From a bacterium (lineage in GTDB: Bacteria > Patescibacteriota > Patescibacteriia > JAACEG01), in assembly GCA_027040785.1 (NCBI GenBank), contig JALULG010000167.1, forward strand, positions 1 through 7,382: a stretch of DNA of 7,382 nt, given 5' to 3'. Under the pieces are notes generated by a model. That model was given only the letters and a program-made list of their open reading frames with translations. It was not told the DNA's origin and ran no database searches. Both the position numbers and the translations under genes were made by a program. Of this stretch, positions 1 to 3,749 are shown piece by piece; the first letter of the stretch is position 1; each line of letters begins with the position of its first letter.

Positions 1-542
1 TCATCTAATTTTTTCCGATCAATTATTTCTTGAAATACTTCTTTGTTAATTCTTAATTCATAAATAGCTCCTTCACTTTCCAAATCACTTCTTAGATACA
101 AAAAATCCAGTAAAGCTTTTTCCGGTTCGGCAATTTTAAAAGATATATTATTTTTTTGTATTAGCTTGTATCCAAAAAACAAATTTTCTTTTATACTTTT
201 ATAATCAAAATTTCCGATTATTGTTTTTATTTGTTTGGTTTTTTTGGTCGTTACGCAAGTGTATAAAAAAACCGTTTCGGGGATTAAATTATAAAATCCC
301 AGAGCATATTCAAGGCTTAGGTAAGAGGGTTGATATAATTGATTGGAAATAAAGCTTATTTCAAAATCGGACAATTCTTTATCGCTAAAAATATAGAAAT
401 TATTAATTACTTTTTTTAAATAGCCCTTTTTTTGCCATTCGTAAAGTCTCCTGTGGTCAAAATTGCTCTCAATATTTTTTACATCTGATAATTGTATAAG
501 AGGATAATCTCTAAAGTGTTGATAAAAATCAATATATTTCAT
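1..542 (-). CDS. AbiEi-family antitoxin / transcriptional regulator, C-terminus cut by window edge
   Basis: The ATG is at 540-542 and the frame stays open for 180 codons to base 1, so the end of the protein is missing. The N-terminus (MKYIDFYQHFRDYPLIQLSD) leads into a winged-helix-like segment with RRLYEWQKKGYLKKV at about residues 31-45. After it come the AbiEi hallmarks YLSLEYALGFYNLIPE (about 74-89) and AEPEKALLDFLYL (about 139-151). In characterised type IV AbiE systems, AbiEi is a DNA-binding antitoxin that represses its own promoter, and AbiEii is a nucleotidyltransferase toxin encoded directly downstream. Here downstream is beyond base 1, so the toxin cannot be checked. The gene has its own consensus promoter (580-608) and a palindrome (551-568) just before the start codon, which fits autoregulation. 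It could also be a stand-alone AbiEi-like regulator. Family assignment rests on motif recognition. Confidence 0.8.
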   Translation of the reverse strand, partial: MKYIDFYQHFRDYPLIQLSDVKNIESNFDHRRLYEWQKKGYLKKVINNFYIFSDKELSDFEISFISNQLYQPSYLSLEYALGFYNLIPETVFLYTCVTTKKTKQIKTIIGNFDYKSIKENLFFGYKLIQKNNISFKIAEPEKALLDFLYLRSDLESEGAIYELRINKEVFQEIIDRKKLD

Positions 543-550
543 TTCTTTTT

Positions 551-568
551 TTAGTTATTTTTAACTAA
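551..568. promoter_or_regulatory. 18-bp palindrome, candidate AbiEi operator
   Basis: TTAGTTA and TAACTAA form a perfect 7+7 bp inverted repeat around a 4-nt centre. It begins 8 nt upstream of the start codon and lies just downstream of the -10 box, so a bound repressor would block the promoter-proximal transcript. AbiEi proteins are known to bind inverted repeats in their own promoters; that this is the site is inference. In RNA it could also form a small hairpin in the leader. Confidence 0.45.
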
Positions 569-579
569 TTTCTGAAATA

Positions 580-608
580 ATTATAATAAAAACCGAATAG
601 CTTGTCAA
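580..608 (-). promoter_or_regulatory. Perfect consensus sigma-70-type promoter for the AbiEi gene
   Basis: Read on the minus strand, TTGACA (603-608) and TATAAT (580-585) are separated by exactly 17 bp (586-602). Both hexamers match consensus fully. The predicted start of transcription is near 573, giving a leader of about 30 nt that contains the 551-568 palindrome. A second inverted repeat, AAAAACCG (588-595) and CGGTTTTT (615-622), brackets the -35 box and could be another operator half-pair. Confidence 0.8.
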
Positions 609-692
609 ATTTAACGGTTTTTTTAGGTCTTTGATTGATTTTCTATTTAATTTAAAAGAAAATATCGCCCATTATGCAAAATGAGCGAAGCG

Positions 693-800
693 AAATTTCG
701 TACAATGTTTCAGTATATGCGATGTTTTATGGAACGGAGTGGAGCAAAATATGAGAAACCGAAGTGCAACGAGGTTTCCTGTTAATGCCTGTTATGCGTC
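693..800 (-). repeat. attC-like site 1 (between the 878-1285 gene and the AbiEi gene), degenerate outer stem
   Basis: On the plus strand the site starts AAATTTCGTACAATGTT (693-709), matching 15 of 17 bases with site 3 (2272-2288). It ends with GTTATGCG (791-798), the same end as site 2. Inside are two hairpins in the same order as site 3: ATGTTTT (722-728) with AAAATAT (746-752, one wobble), and GAAACC (755-760) with GGTTTC (773-778). The outer arms pair poorly, so this copy may be decayed or mutated. It lies just downstream of the stop codon of the 878-1285 gene, where an integron cassette carries its attC. Confidence 0.5.
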
Positions 801-877
801 CCGAGTAGAGCGAAGCGAAACGAGAATGCAATGTGGTCGAGCGAACGGAGTGAGCGAAGAAGTTGCGAGCCAACCCG
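801..877. other. Gene-free tract rich in GCGA/GAGCG repeats between attC-like site 1 and the 878-1285 gene
   Basis: This tract completes the 543-877 intergenic region, whose other parts are the AbiEi promoter and site 1. It is visibly richer in G and C than its surroundings and repeats short GAGCGAA, GCGAAGCGAAACGAG and GGAGTGAGCGAAG words. A similar word occurs at 684-695. Comparable words follow the GTTAT end in site 2 (CCCGAGCGATAGCGAGAG) and in site 3 (AGCAAAGCGCAGCG), so they appear to belong to the 3' tails of the cassettes. No open reading frame or RNA gene was seen. Confidence 0.4.
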
Positions 878-1285
878 TTAAATAGAATCTTTGTATTTTT
901 CTAACCCCTCTTCAAATATCAATTCGTCTTTAGAAATTTCTTTAATTTCTTTTGGTAGGTTAGAAATGTCAAAAAATCTGATAGGTTTGTCCAACTTTTC
1001 AAACATCTGAATTTCAGCAAGAACTCCATCACTAATTTCTCCATAAACCCACAATTCATCACATCTTTTTAAGATGTTGTTATTTGCGTTTCTTACTAAA
1101 TCTCTATCAACTAACTCATAAAGATAATAACCAAAAAGATTAAATGGGTTTATGGGAATAACTCCTTGTTCAAAGGCATGTTTACAAATTAACATTCTTT
1201 GATGGAAATTCTTGCAGGACAAAGCAGTAAAAACTATTTTCTTTTCTTCCTGAAGATTTTTTGCAACATGGTTAAATTCATCCAT
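878..1285 (-). CDS. Nucleoside 2-deoxyribosyltransferase-like fold protein (DUF4406/DUF7768-type), cassette gene
   Basis: This 135-residue cytosolic protein has no signal peptide or membrane segment. After a short N-terminal helix come a beta strand (IVFTAL, 17-22), the PINPF motif (44-48), CDELWVYG (75-82) and SDGVLAEI (85-92). That layout is typical of the deoxyribosyltransferase-like superfamily, where an Asp in the DELW-type strand region and the Glu of the AEI motif (here E91) line the active site. Enzymes of this superfamily cleave or exchange N-glycosidic bonds of deoxynucleosides or nucleotides, but many small members have no known substrate. The ATG at 1285 lacks a Shine-Dalgarno site. 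Upstream is the 19-mer shared with the HD gene unit; downstream is attC-like site 1. It lies in the cassette array, so lateral acquisition is likely. The fold is reasonably supported; the enzymatic role is not. Confidence 0.65.
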   Translation of the reverse strand: MDEFNHVAKNLQEEKKIVFTALSCKNFHQRMLICKHAFEQGVIPINPFNLFGYYLYELVDRDLVRNANNNILKRCDELWVYGEISDGVLAEIQMFEKLDKPIRFFDISNLPKEIKEISKDELIFEEGLEKYKDSI

Positions 1286-1332
1286 AAGAAATGATATTTG
1301 ATTAATCTATATAAATCTTATCAAAAAGGGGT

Positions 1333-1351
1333 GCGAGCAATTTTGCTGAAC
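1333..1351 (-). repeat. 19-bp unit-boundary repeat, copy 1
   Basis: The plus-strand GCGAGCAATTTTGCTGAAC matches 3125-3143 at 18 of 19 positions in the same orientation. Read on the minus strand, both start with GTTCRGC and lie upstream of a cassette gene (the 878-1285 and 2419-3015 genes). The left edge of site 2 overlaps its end at 1349-1351. GTTCRGC lies where the 1L (R') core site GTTRRRY of an integron cassette boundary would be expected, although its fourth base is C, a pyrimidine. Confidence 0.6.
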
Positions 1352-1418
1352 GTTTCTGAATATGTGAAGTTTTGCCACATCCTTATTAAGTCATTAGGTG
1401 GCAAAATTTGAACGGAGT

Positions 1419-1440
1419 CTATAAAAATAATTTATTTTCT
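1419..1440. repeat. Perfect 22-bp inverted repeat flanking the 1432-1785 gene, left copy (right copy 1799-1820)
   Basis: Bases 1419-1440 are the exact reverse complement of 1799-1820, 22 of 22. The left copy contains the stop codon and the last two codons (Arg, Lys) of the 1432-1785 gene. The right copy lies 13 nt upstream of its start codon. The sequence is almost all A and T, but a perfect 22-bp match exactly bracketing one gene is not expected by chance. In a transcript the 5' leader could pair with the stop-codon region; in single-stranded DNA the gene would be the loop of a hairpin. Confidence 0.85.
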
Positions 1441-1785
1441 GACTCCAATGCGCTCATAACTTTCAAAATATATTTCATCGTCTTTAAAAACTTCAACCAC
1501 TCTATATTTTCCCTTGGTATAAGAAATATTGTTTTTCACAAAATGTGTTGCTTCTAAAATTATAATACTTGCTTTGGGTCGTGAAAGCACTTCGTTGCCC
1601 TGTGTTTCAAGTAGCGGTATTTCACCATGAAGCCAATAATTTCTCTGGCCTGTTTTTAAAAAAGAATATATTTTGCCTTCCTCAAGCGGATCAGGAATAC
1701 ATTCCTCGATTTCTCTATTGCCATTTTTATGCTCGGAAATATTTCTGAGAGCTAAATCCGGATTAAATTCTACTTTGATTCCCAT
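1432..1785 (-). CDS. Hypothetical protein of unknown function, nested in attC-like site 2
   Basis: This is a complete 117-residue soluble protein with an ATG start, no signal peptide and no membrane segment. It is rich in predicted beta strand, including PKASIIILEATHF (about 70-82) and KGKYRVVEVFKDDEIYFESY (about 91-110). Two tracts look constrained, GQRNYWLHGEIPLLETQGN (about 46-64) and SRPKASIIILEATHF. I do not recognise a named domain and assign no function. The N-terminus (MGIKVEFNPDLALRNISEHK) and acidic/basic balance suggest a small cytosolic beta-barrel-like protein, but that is a guess. The gene lies inside the two arms of an attC-like site and between perfect 22-bp inverted repeats, the left of which overlaps its final codons. 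There is no Shine-Dalgarno site. Confidence 0.7.
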   Translation of the reverse strand: MGIKVEFNPDLALRNISEHKNGNREIEECIPDPLEEGKIYSFLKTGQRNYWLHGEIPLLETQGNEVLSRPKASIIILEATHFVKNNISYTKGKYRVVEVFKDDEIYFESYERIGVRK

Positions 1786-1798
1786 ATAATTAAACTAA

Positions 1799-1820
1799 AG
1801 AAAATAAATTATTTTTATAG
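1799..1820. repeat. Right copy of the perfect 22-bp inverted repeat flanking the 1432-1785 gene
   Basis: Exact reverse complement of 1419-1440. It is followed immediately, on the plus strand, by the right arm of attC-like site 2 (GGCGTAGCCACATATTCAG). It forms most of the 5' leader of the gene. Confidence 0.85.
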
Positions 1821-1867
1821 GCGTAGCCACATATTCAGTGTTATGCGACCCGAGCGATAGCGAGAGT

Positions 1868-1885
1868 GCAGCGTCCCCTTGAGTT
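1868..1885 (-). repeat. Conserved cassette 3'-end motif, copy 1 (copy 2 at 2403-2420)
   Basis: GCAGCGTCCCCTTGAGTT matches GCAGCGCCTCCTTGAGTT at 2403-2420 in 16 of 18 positions. In both cases it lies at the stop codon of a cassette gene (1898-2224 and 2419-3015), between the gene and the GTTAT end of the attC-like site. It is therefore a shared 3'-flank of two otherwise unrelated genes, as expected if both were built into the same type of cassette. Confidence 0.6.
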
Positions 1886-1897
1886 TTGAACTCAAAC
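1879..1897. repeat. Inverted-repeat pair around the 1898-2224 gene, left copy (right copy 2261-2274)
   Basis: Bases 1884-1897 match the reverse complement of 2261-2274 at 13 of 14 positions. The left copy directly abuts the stop codon; the right copy is 36 nt upstream of the start codon. Each copy is also palindromic by itself: TTGAGTT and AACTCAA at 1879-1895 form a hairpin with a 3-nt loop. This pair is therefore weaker evidence than the 22-bp and 16-bp ones, and the left copy alone could act as a transcript-end hairpin. Confidence 0.4.
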
Positions 1898-2224
1898 TTA
1901 CTCATATCTCTTATTAATCTTTTCTATCTTATTTGTTAGTGCTTCTTTAACATCAACATTCATTGATTTGGCAAGAAGTAATGTGGTGATTATGACATCG
2001 GCGAATTCATTAGGTAGATTATTTTTATCGTACTTATCTAATTTCTCTTGTCTTTGATCACCATTGAATGCCAAAACTTCATTACATAATTCGCCGAGCT
2101 CTTCGGTCAATTTGACAGTTCTTGCCAAAATTCTTTCTTGTTGTGTGGAAGAATTCTTGCCAAATTTTTCAATGAGTCTCTTGTTTTCCAAGTCAATGAA
2201 TTCTAATAATTCTTTTAGTTCCAT
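1898..2224 (-). CDS. MazG-like nucleotide pyrophosphohydrolase, cassette gene
   Basis: This 108-residue all-alpha protein has the metal-binding signature of the MazG/dUTPase-type all-alpha NTP pyrophosphatases. EELGEL gives E41, E42 and E45, and NEFADV gives E73 and D76, matching the EExxE and ExxD pair that holds Mg2+. The spacing and length fit a single-domain MazG-like protein. Family members hydrolyse (d)NTPs to the monophosphate and pyrophosphate, acting in nucleotide-pool cleaning; the substrate here is unknown. The protein should act in the cytosol, commonly as a dimer or tetramer. The ATG at 2224 has no Shine-Dalgarno site. The gene lies between attC-like sites 2 and 3, with a near-match inverted repeat on either side, so it looks like a mobile cassette rather than part of the thyA operon. 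The fold assignment is strong. Confidence 0.85.
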   Translation of the reverse strand: MELKELLEFIDLENKRLIEKFGKNSSTQQERILARTVKLTEELGELCNEVLAFNGDQRQEKLDKYDKNNLPNEFADVIITTLLLAKSMNVDVKEALTNKIEKINKRYE

Positions 2225-2260
2225 AATGATGTTGGTGTTAAAAGATTAATAAACTTTGTT

Positions 2261-2274
2261 GTTTGAATTCAAAA
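2261..2274. repeat. Right copy of the inverted-repeat pair around the 1898-2224 gene
   Basis: GTTTGAATTCAAAA is, as its reverse complement, a 13 of 14 match to 1884-1897, and is itself built on the palindrome TTTGAATTCAAA. It lies between attC-like site 3 and the start codon. Confidence 0.4.
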
Positions 2275-2276
2275 TT

Positions 2277-2374
2277 TCGTATAACGTTAGGGATATACGA
2301 AGTTTTGCGACGAAGGAGTAAAATTTGGGTGAAGCCCTAGCCGAGGGCTGAACCGTATATCCCTTGTTATACGA
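2277..2374 (-). repeat. attC-like site 3, the best-preserved recombination-site candidate
   Basis: The outer stem has two blocks. TCGTATAAC (2277-2285) pairs perfectly with GTTATACGA (2366-2374), and AGGGATATACG (2289-2299) pairs perfectly with CGTATATCCCT (2354-2364). They are separated by an asymmetric bulge of 3 nt (GTT) on one side and 1 nt on the other. Within are two hairpins: AAGTTTT (2300-2306) with AAAATTT (2320-2326, one wobble), and AGCCCT (2333-2338) with AGGGCT (2344-2349). The AAC...GTT ends, two-block stem, unpaired bulge and length of about 98 nt fit the general plan of integron attC sites. The core heptamers (GTTATAC and its partner) deviate from the strict GTTRRRY consensus. 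It lies between the HD gene and the MazG-like gene. Confidence 0.7.
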
Positions 2375-2402
2375 GGGTTGCTTAGCATAGCAGAAGCAAA
2401 GC

Positions 2403-2420
2403 GCAGCGCCTCCTTGAGTT
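2403..2420 (-). repeat. Conserved cassette 3'-end motif, copy 2
   Basis: GCAGCGCCTCCTTGAGTT, 16 of 18 identical to 1868-1885. Its last two bases are part of the stop codon of the HD-domain gene. On the minus strand it contains AAGGAGG, which resembles a Shine-Dalgarno site, but no plausible start codon follows at the right distance. Confidence 0.55.
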
Positions 2421-2434
2421 ATTTTTGGGCACCT
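2419..2434. repeat. Perfect 16-bp inverted repeat flanking the HD-domain gene, left copy (right copy 3055-3070)
   Basis: TTATTTTTGGGCACCT is the exact reverse complement of AGGTGCCCAAAAATAA at 3055-3070. The left copy lies inside the gene and covers the stop codon and the last residues (Gly-Ala-Gln-Lys). The right copy is 39 nt upstream of the start codon. It contains a GC-rich GGTGCCC block, so low complexity does not explain it. This is the same arrangement as around the 1432-1785 gene but with an unrelated sequence. Confidence 0.85.
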
Positions 2435-3015
2435 TCACAATCTTGTTTTCTCATTTCAAGTTCATCATAAGCAATTTGCTTTGCCTTTTCAGAATAGAAA
2501 AAATTTGGGGATTCTATCTTATTAATTAGTTTGTCATGCAATTGTTTAAAACTAAATTTATTTCTGACTAAATCAGCAGTAAATCCCGTCTTTGAAAACC
2601 GCCATAATTTATCAGCATCTCTTACCAAGCCTTCATTTTGAGACATAAAACCATCTCTCGTATCATGCTGAGAAATAATTTCAGTGATTTCATTAATTAA
2701 ATCATCAGAATAATTAAGCTGATTTAGTATTTTTTTGGCAAGTTCCACACCTGCATCTTGATGTTTGTATCTAACATTTAATTTTTGATTTCTTGTAGCA
2801 TCATGATCAAAAATAATCATTCTTTGTTCTTTGTCTAATTGACTCCATCCGATATCATGCAAAATAATTGCGGGTACAACTACTTCATCGTTTCCTTTTT
2901 CTGTTTCAAGTAATTTCAGTGCAAAATCAGTTGTAATTTTTGCATGACCTTTATCATCTCGTTTATCTTGATAAGGAAGCGCTAACTCCCAAATTTTTTC
3001 AAATATTTCTTTCAT
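2419..3015 (-). CDS. HD-domain metal-dependent phosphohydrolase, first gene of the cassette array
   Basis: This 198-residue cytosolic protein has a full HD-domain signature: H24 (KGHAK), the H53-D54 doublet in LHDIGW, H85 (KHQDAG), H117 (SQHD) and D133/D135 (RDADKLW). HD hydrolases use one or two metals to hydrolyse phosphate esters. Small members like this one include 5'-nucleotidases, (d)NTP hydrolases and proteins of unknown substrate, so no specific reaction is assigned. The catalytic set looks intact. The ATG at 3015 lacks a Shine-Dalgarno site. The gene is the first one downstream of the promoter at 3245-3273, with a leader of about 220 nt that contains hairpins. It is followed by attC-like site 3. 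The final codons lie within a perfect 16-bp inverted repeat whose partner is in the leader. Confidence 0.85.
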   Translation of the reverse strand: MKEIFEKIWELALPYQDKRDDKGHAKITTDFALKLLETEKGNDEVVVPAIILHDIGWSQLDKEQRMIIFDHDATRNQKLNVRYKHQDAGVELAKKILNQLNYSDDLINEITEIISQHDTRDGFMSQNEGLVRDADKLWRFSKTGFTADLVRNKFSFKQLHDKLINKIESPNFFYSEKAKQIAYDELEMRKQDCEGAQK

Positions 3016-3054
3016 GCTTTAATTAAAATGAGAATAATTAATAAATATATCGAT

Positions 3055-3070
3055 AGGTGCCCAAAAATAA
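3055..3070. repeat. Right copy of the perfect 16-bp inverted repeat flanking the HD-domain gene
   Basis: Exact reverse complement of 2419-2434, located in the 5' leader of the HD-domain gene. Pairing in the transcript would join the leader to the stop-codon region. Confidence 0.85.
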
Positions 3071-3075
3071 TTTCA

Positions 3076-3172
3076 CATAATGCGCTCGGGTTATCTGGGC
3101 GTATTCAGGAAAATTGCGAGCAAAGCGAGCAATTTTGCCGAACTCGTTTTATGCGGAATATATTCCGTATAA
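3076..3172 (-). repeat. Structured leader of the array: attC-like or attI-like remnant (site 4) with two hairpins
   Basis: This is the left part of the 3016-3527 gene-free region. AAAATTGC (3110-3117) pairs perfectly with GCAATTTT (3129-3136). CGGAATATATTCCG (3154-3167) is a perfect palindrome whose stem extends to 3149-3172 with one G-T pair. The 3125-3143 stretch is the unit-boundary 19-mer. The outer sequences ATAATGCGCTCGG and CTCGTTTTATGCGG recall the arms of sites 1-3 but do not pair well. It stands where an integron would have attI or the first cassette boundary; the data do not separate the two. Confidence 0.4.
3125..3143 (-). repeat. 19-bp unit-boundary repeat, copy 2
   Basis: GCGAGCAATTTTGCCGAAC on the plus strand is 18 of 19 identical to 1333-1351 in the same orientation. 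On the minus strand it starts GTTCGGC and precedes the HD-domain gene, mirroring the copy before the 878-1285 gene. Confidence 0.6.
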
Positions 3173-3244
3173 TATATACAAAATAATATTTTATACGAAT
3201 TTCTTAATTTTTACCTACTTTTTGTCATTAATCCAACTAATCAT

Positions 3245-3273
3245 ATTATACCTAAATTAAATTTCTATGTAAA
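3245..3273 (-). promoter_or_regulatory. Strong promoter reading into the cassette array (Pc-like position)
   Basis: On the minus strand, TTTACA (3268-3273) and TATAAT (3245-3250) are separated by 17 bp, 11 of 12 consensus hexamer positions. Transcription would start near 3238 and run into the HD-domain gene and possibly the whole array. It lies just beyond the terminator pair that closes the thyA operon, so the array has its own transcription start. An integron's cassette promoter (Pc) occupies this same position relative to its cassettes. Confidence 0.7.
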
Positions 3274-3324
3274 CAAATCATAAAAGCAATCTCTTAATCA
3301 TCTTAATATCACAGATAAACCCTG

Positions 3325-3350
3325 TCGGGATAATAAATCCCGATTTTTTT
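3325..3350 (+). terminator. Rho-independent terminator, plus-strand direction
   Basis: TCGGGAT (3325-3331) and ATCCCGA (3337-3343) form a 7-bp stem with a 5-nt loop, followed by seven T (3344-3350). The T-tract serves plus-strand transcripts, although no plus-strand gene lies to its left in this window. It would stop antisense transcription leaving the array towards the thyA operon. Confidence 0.65.
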
Positions 3351-3363
3351 ATTTTATTAAATT

Positions 3364-3387
3364 AAAAAAGCGTCAGTTAACTGACGC
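3364..3387 (-). terminator. Rho-independent terminator closing the thyA operon
   Basis: GCGTCAGTTAACTGACGC (3370-3387) is a perfect 18-bp palindrome. Read on the minus strand it is a 7-bp stem with a 4-nt loop, followed by six T (3369-3364). It lies downstream of the last operon gene and upstream of the array promoter, so it separates the two transcription units. Nothing else firm was seen in 3388-3527 apart from a doubtful small ORF. Confidence 0.8.
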
Positions 3388-3412
3388 AATGGTTTTGAAA
3401 ATTTCGTTTTTA

Positions 3413-3475
3413 TCATTTTTCTTTTTTGTCTTTTTTCTTTCTTTTTACCGCCAAAGAAGTTGTAATCCTTTGCAT
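3413..3475 (-). CDS. Doubtful 20-residue lysine-rich small ORF
   Basis: ATG at 3473-3475 opens a 20-codon frame with a strongly basic C-terminus (VKRKKKDKKEK). It lies between the 69-residue orphan gene and the operon terminator. There is no Shine-Dalgarno site, and the A-rich sequence would give lysines in any frame. An overlapping frame without a standard start also stays open. It is listed only because it occupies the last transcribed stretch before the terminator. Confidence 0.15.
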   Translation of the reverse strand: MQRITTSLAVKRKKKDKKEK

Positions 3476-3527
3476 TGACAATAATTGTTTTGAATTTATT
3501 TTATGCCCGAAGCCAAAAGAAATTTTT

Positions 3528-3737
3528 TTATTTAAATTTTCCATGCACACATAATCTCCTTTTCTTTAAGAAAGGGTCTATATCCGCCCTAACATAAGGA
3601 CGAGGCAATCCCAAAACTTTTTTAGTATTGGCTTTGCTATAAAGAGCCCTGTTAAAAAGAACAGCTGATTTGAGAAAATTTTTCAAAAAATTTCTCAGTA
3701 AAAAAACAATCAAAAGAAACAAAAATAATTTAAGCAT
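3528..3737 (-). CDS. Small membrane-anchored orphan protein, last clear gene of the thyA operon
   Basis: This 69-residue protein starts with a hydrophobic segment (LKLFLFLLIVFLL, residues 2-14), long enough for a short membrane anchor. A basic amphipathic stretch (RNFLKNFLK) and a basic, soluble C-terminal half with GLPRPYV (about 43-49) and KKRRLCVHGKF follow. With the anchor at the N-terminus and positive charge after it, the expected topology is uncertain. I do not recognise a family and assign no function. It is likely a real gene: a perfect Shine-Dalgarno sequence (AAGGAGGT, 3742-3749) overlaps the stop codon of the tmk-like gene, which implies translational coupling. Its position suggests co-expression with thymidylate synthesis, but not necessarily a role in it. 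Confidence 0.7.
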   Translation of the reverse strand: MLKLFLFLLIVFLLRNFLKNFLKSAVLFNRALYSKANTKKVLGLPRPYVRADIDPFLKKRRLCVHGKFK

Positions 3738-3741
3738 CGCT

Positions 3742-3749
3742 ACCTCCTT
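3742..3749 (-). promoter_or_regulatory. Perfect Shine-Dalgarno site for the 69-residue orphan
   Basis: AAGGAGGT on the minus strand, 4 nt before the ATG at 3737 and overlapping the TAA of the tmk-like gene (3748-3750). It is the only full-length Shine-Dalgarno match I noted before any gene in this window, so it fixes this start and marks the gene out for efficient translation. Confidence 0.85.

Larger units (their letters stand above)
1349..1847 (-). repeat. attC-like site 2, split: its two arms enclose the 1432-1785 gene
   Basis: The left arm begins AACGTT (1349-1354), followed by CTGAATATGTG (1356-1366). The right arm is the exact reverse complement CACATATTCAG (1828-1838), ending with GTTATGCG (1840-1847). 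Between them, the first inner hairpin is intact: 1367-1378 pairs with 1398-1409 over 12 positions with one wobble. The place of the second inner hairpin is taken by a long stem (1419-1440 with 1799-1820) whose loop is the whole 1432-1785 gene. The left arm aligns well with site 3 (AGTTTTGC and the AACGTT start are shared). The usual two-arm site therefore seems to be opened by a gene-bearing insertion. Confidence 0.6.

Noticed and set aside
1419..1820. Insertion sequence or MITE ends for the 22-bp inverted repeat
   Set aside because: There is no transposase, I saw no target-site duplication, and the repeat extends into the coding sequence of the enclosed gene. The HD gene has the same geometry with an unrelated sequence, so common transposon ends do not explain both.
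2064..2249. Plus-strand open frame of 61 codons antisense to the MazG-like gene
   Set aside because: It lies opposite a gene with intact MazG motifs and has no recognisable domain or ribosome binding site, so it is a shadow frame.
693..2374. CRISPR array
   Set aside because: The repeats are imperfect, differ in length and enclose whole genes; there are no regularly spaced identical direct repeats with short spacers.
3060..3245. A small ORF (9 codons, MISWINDKK) starting just after the array -10 box
   Set aside because: The ATG overlaps the -10 region, so it would precede or coincide with the transcription start and has no ribosome binding site.
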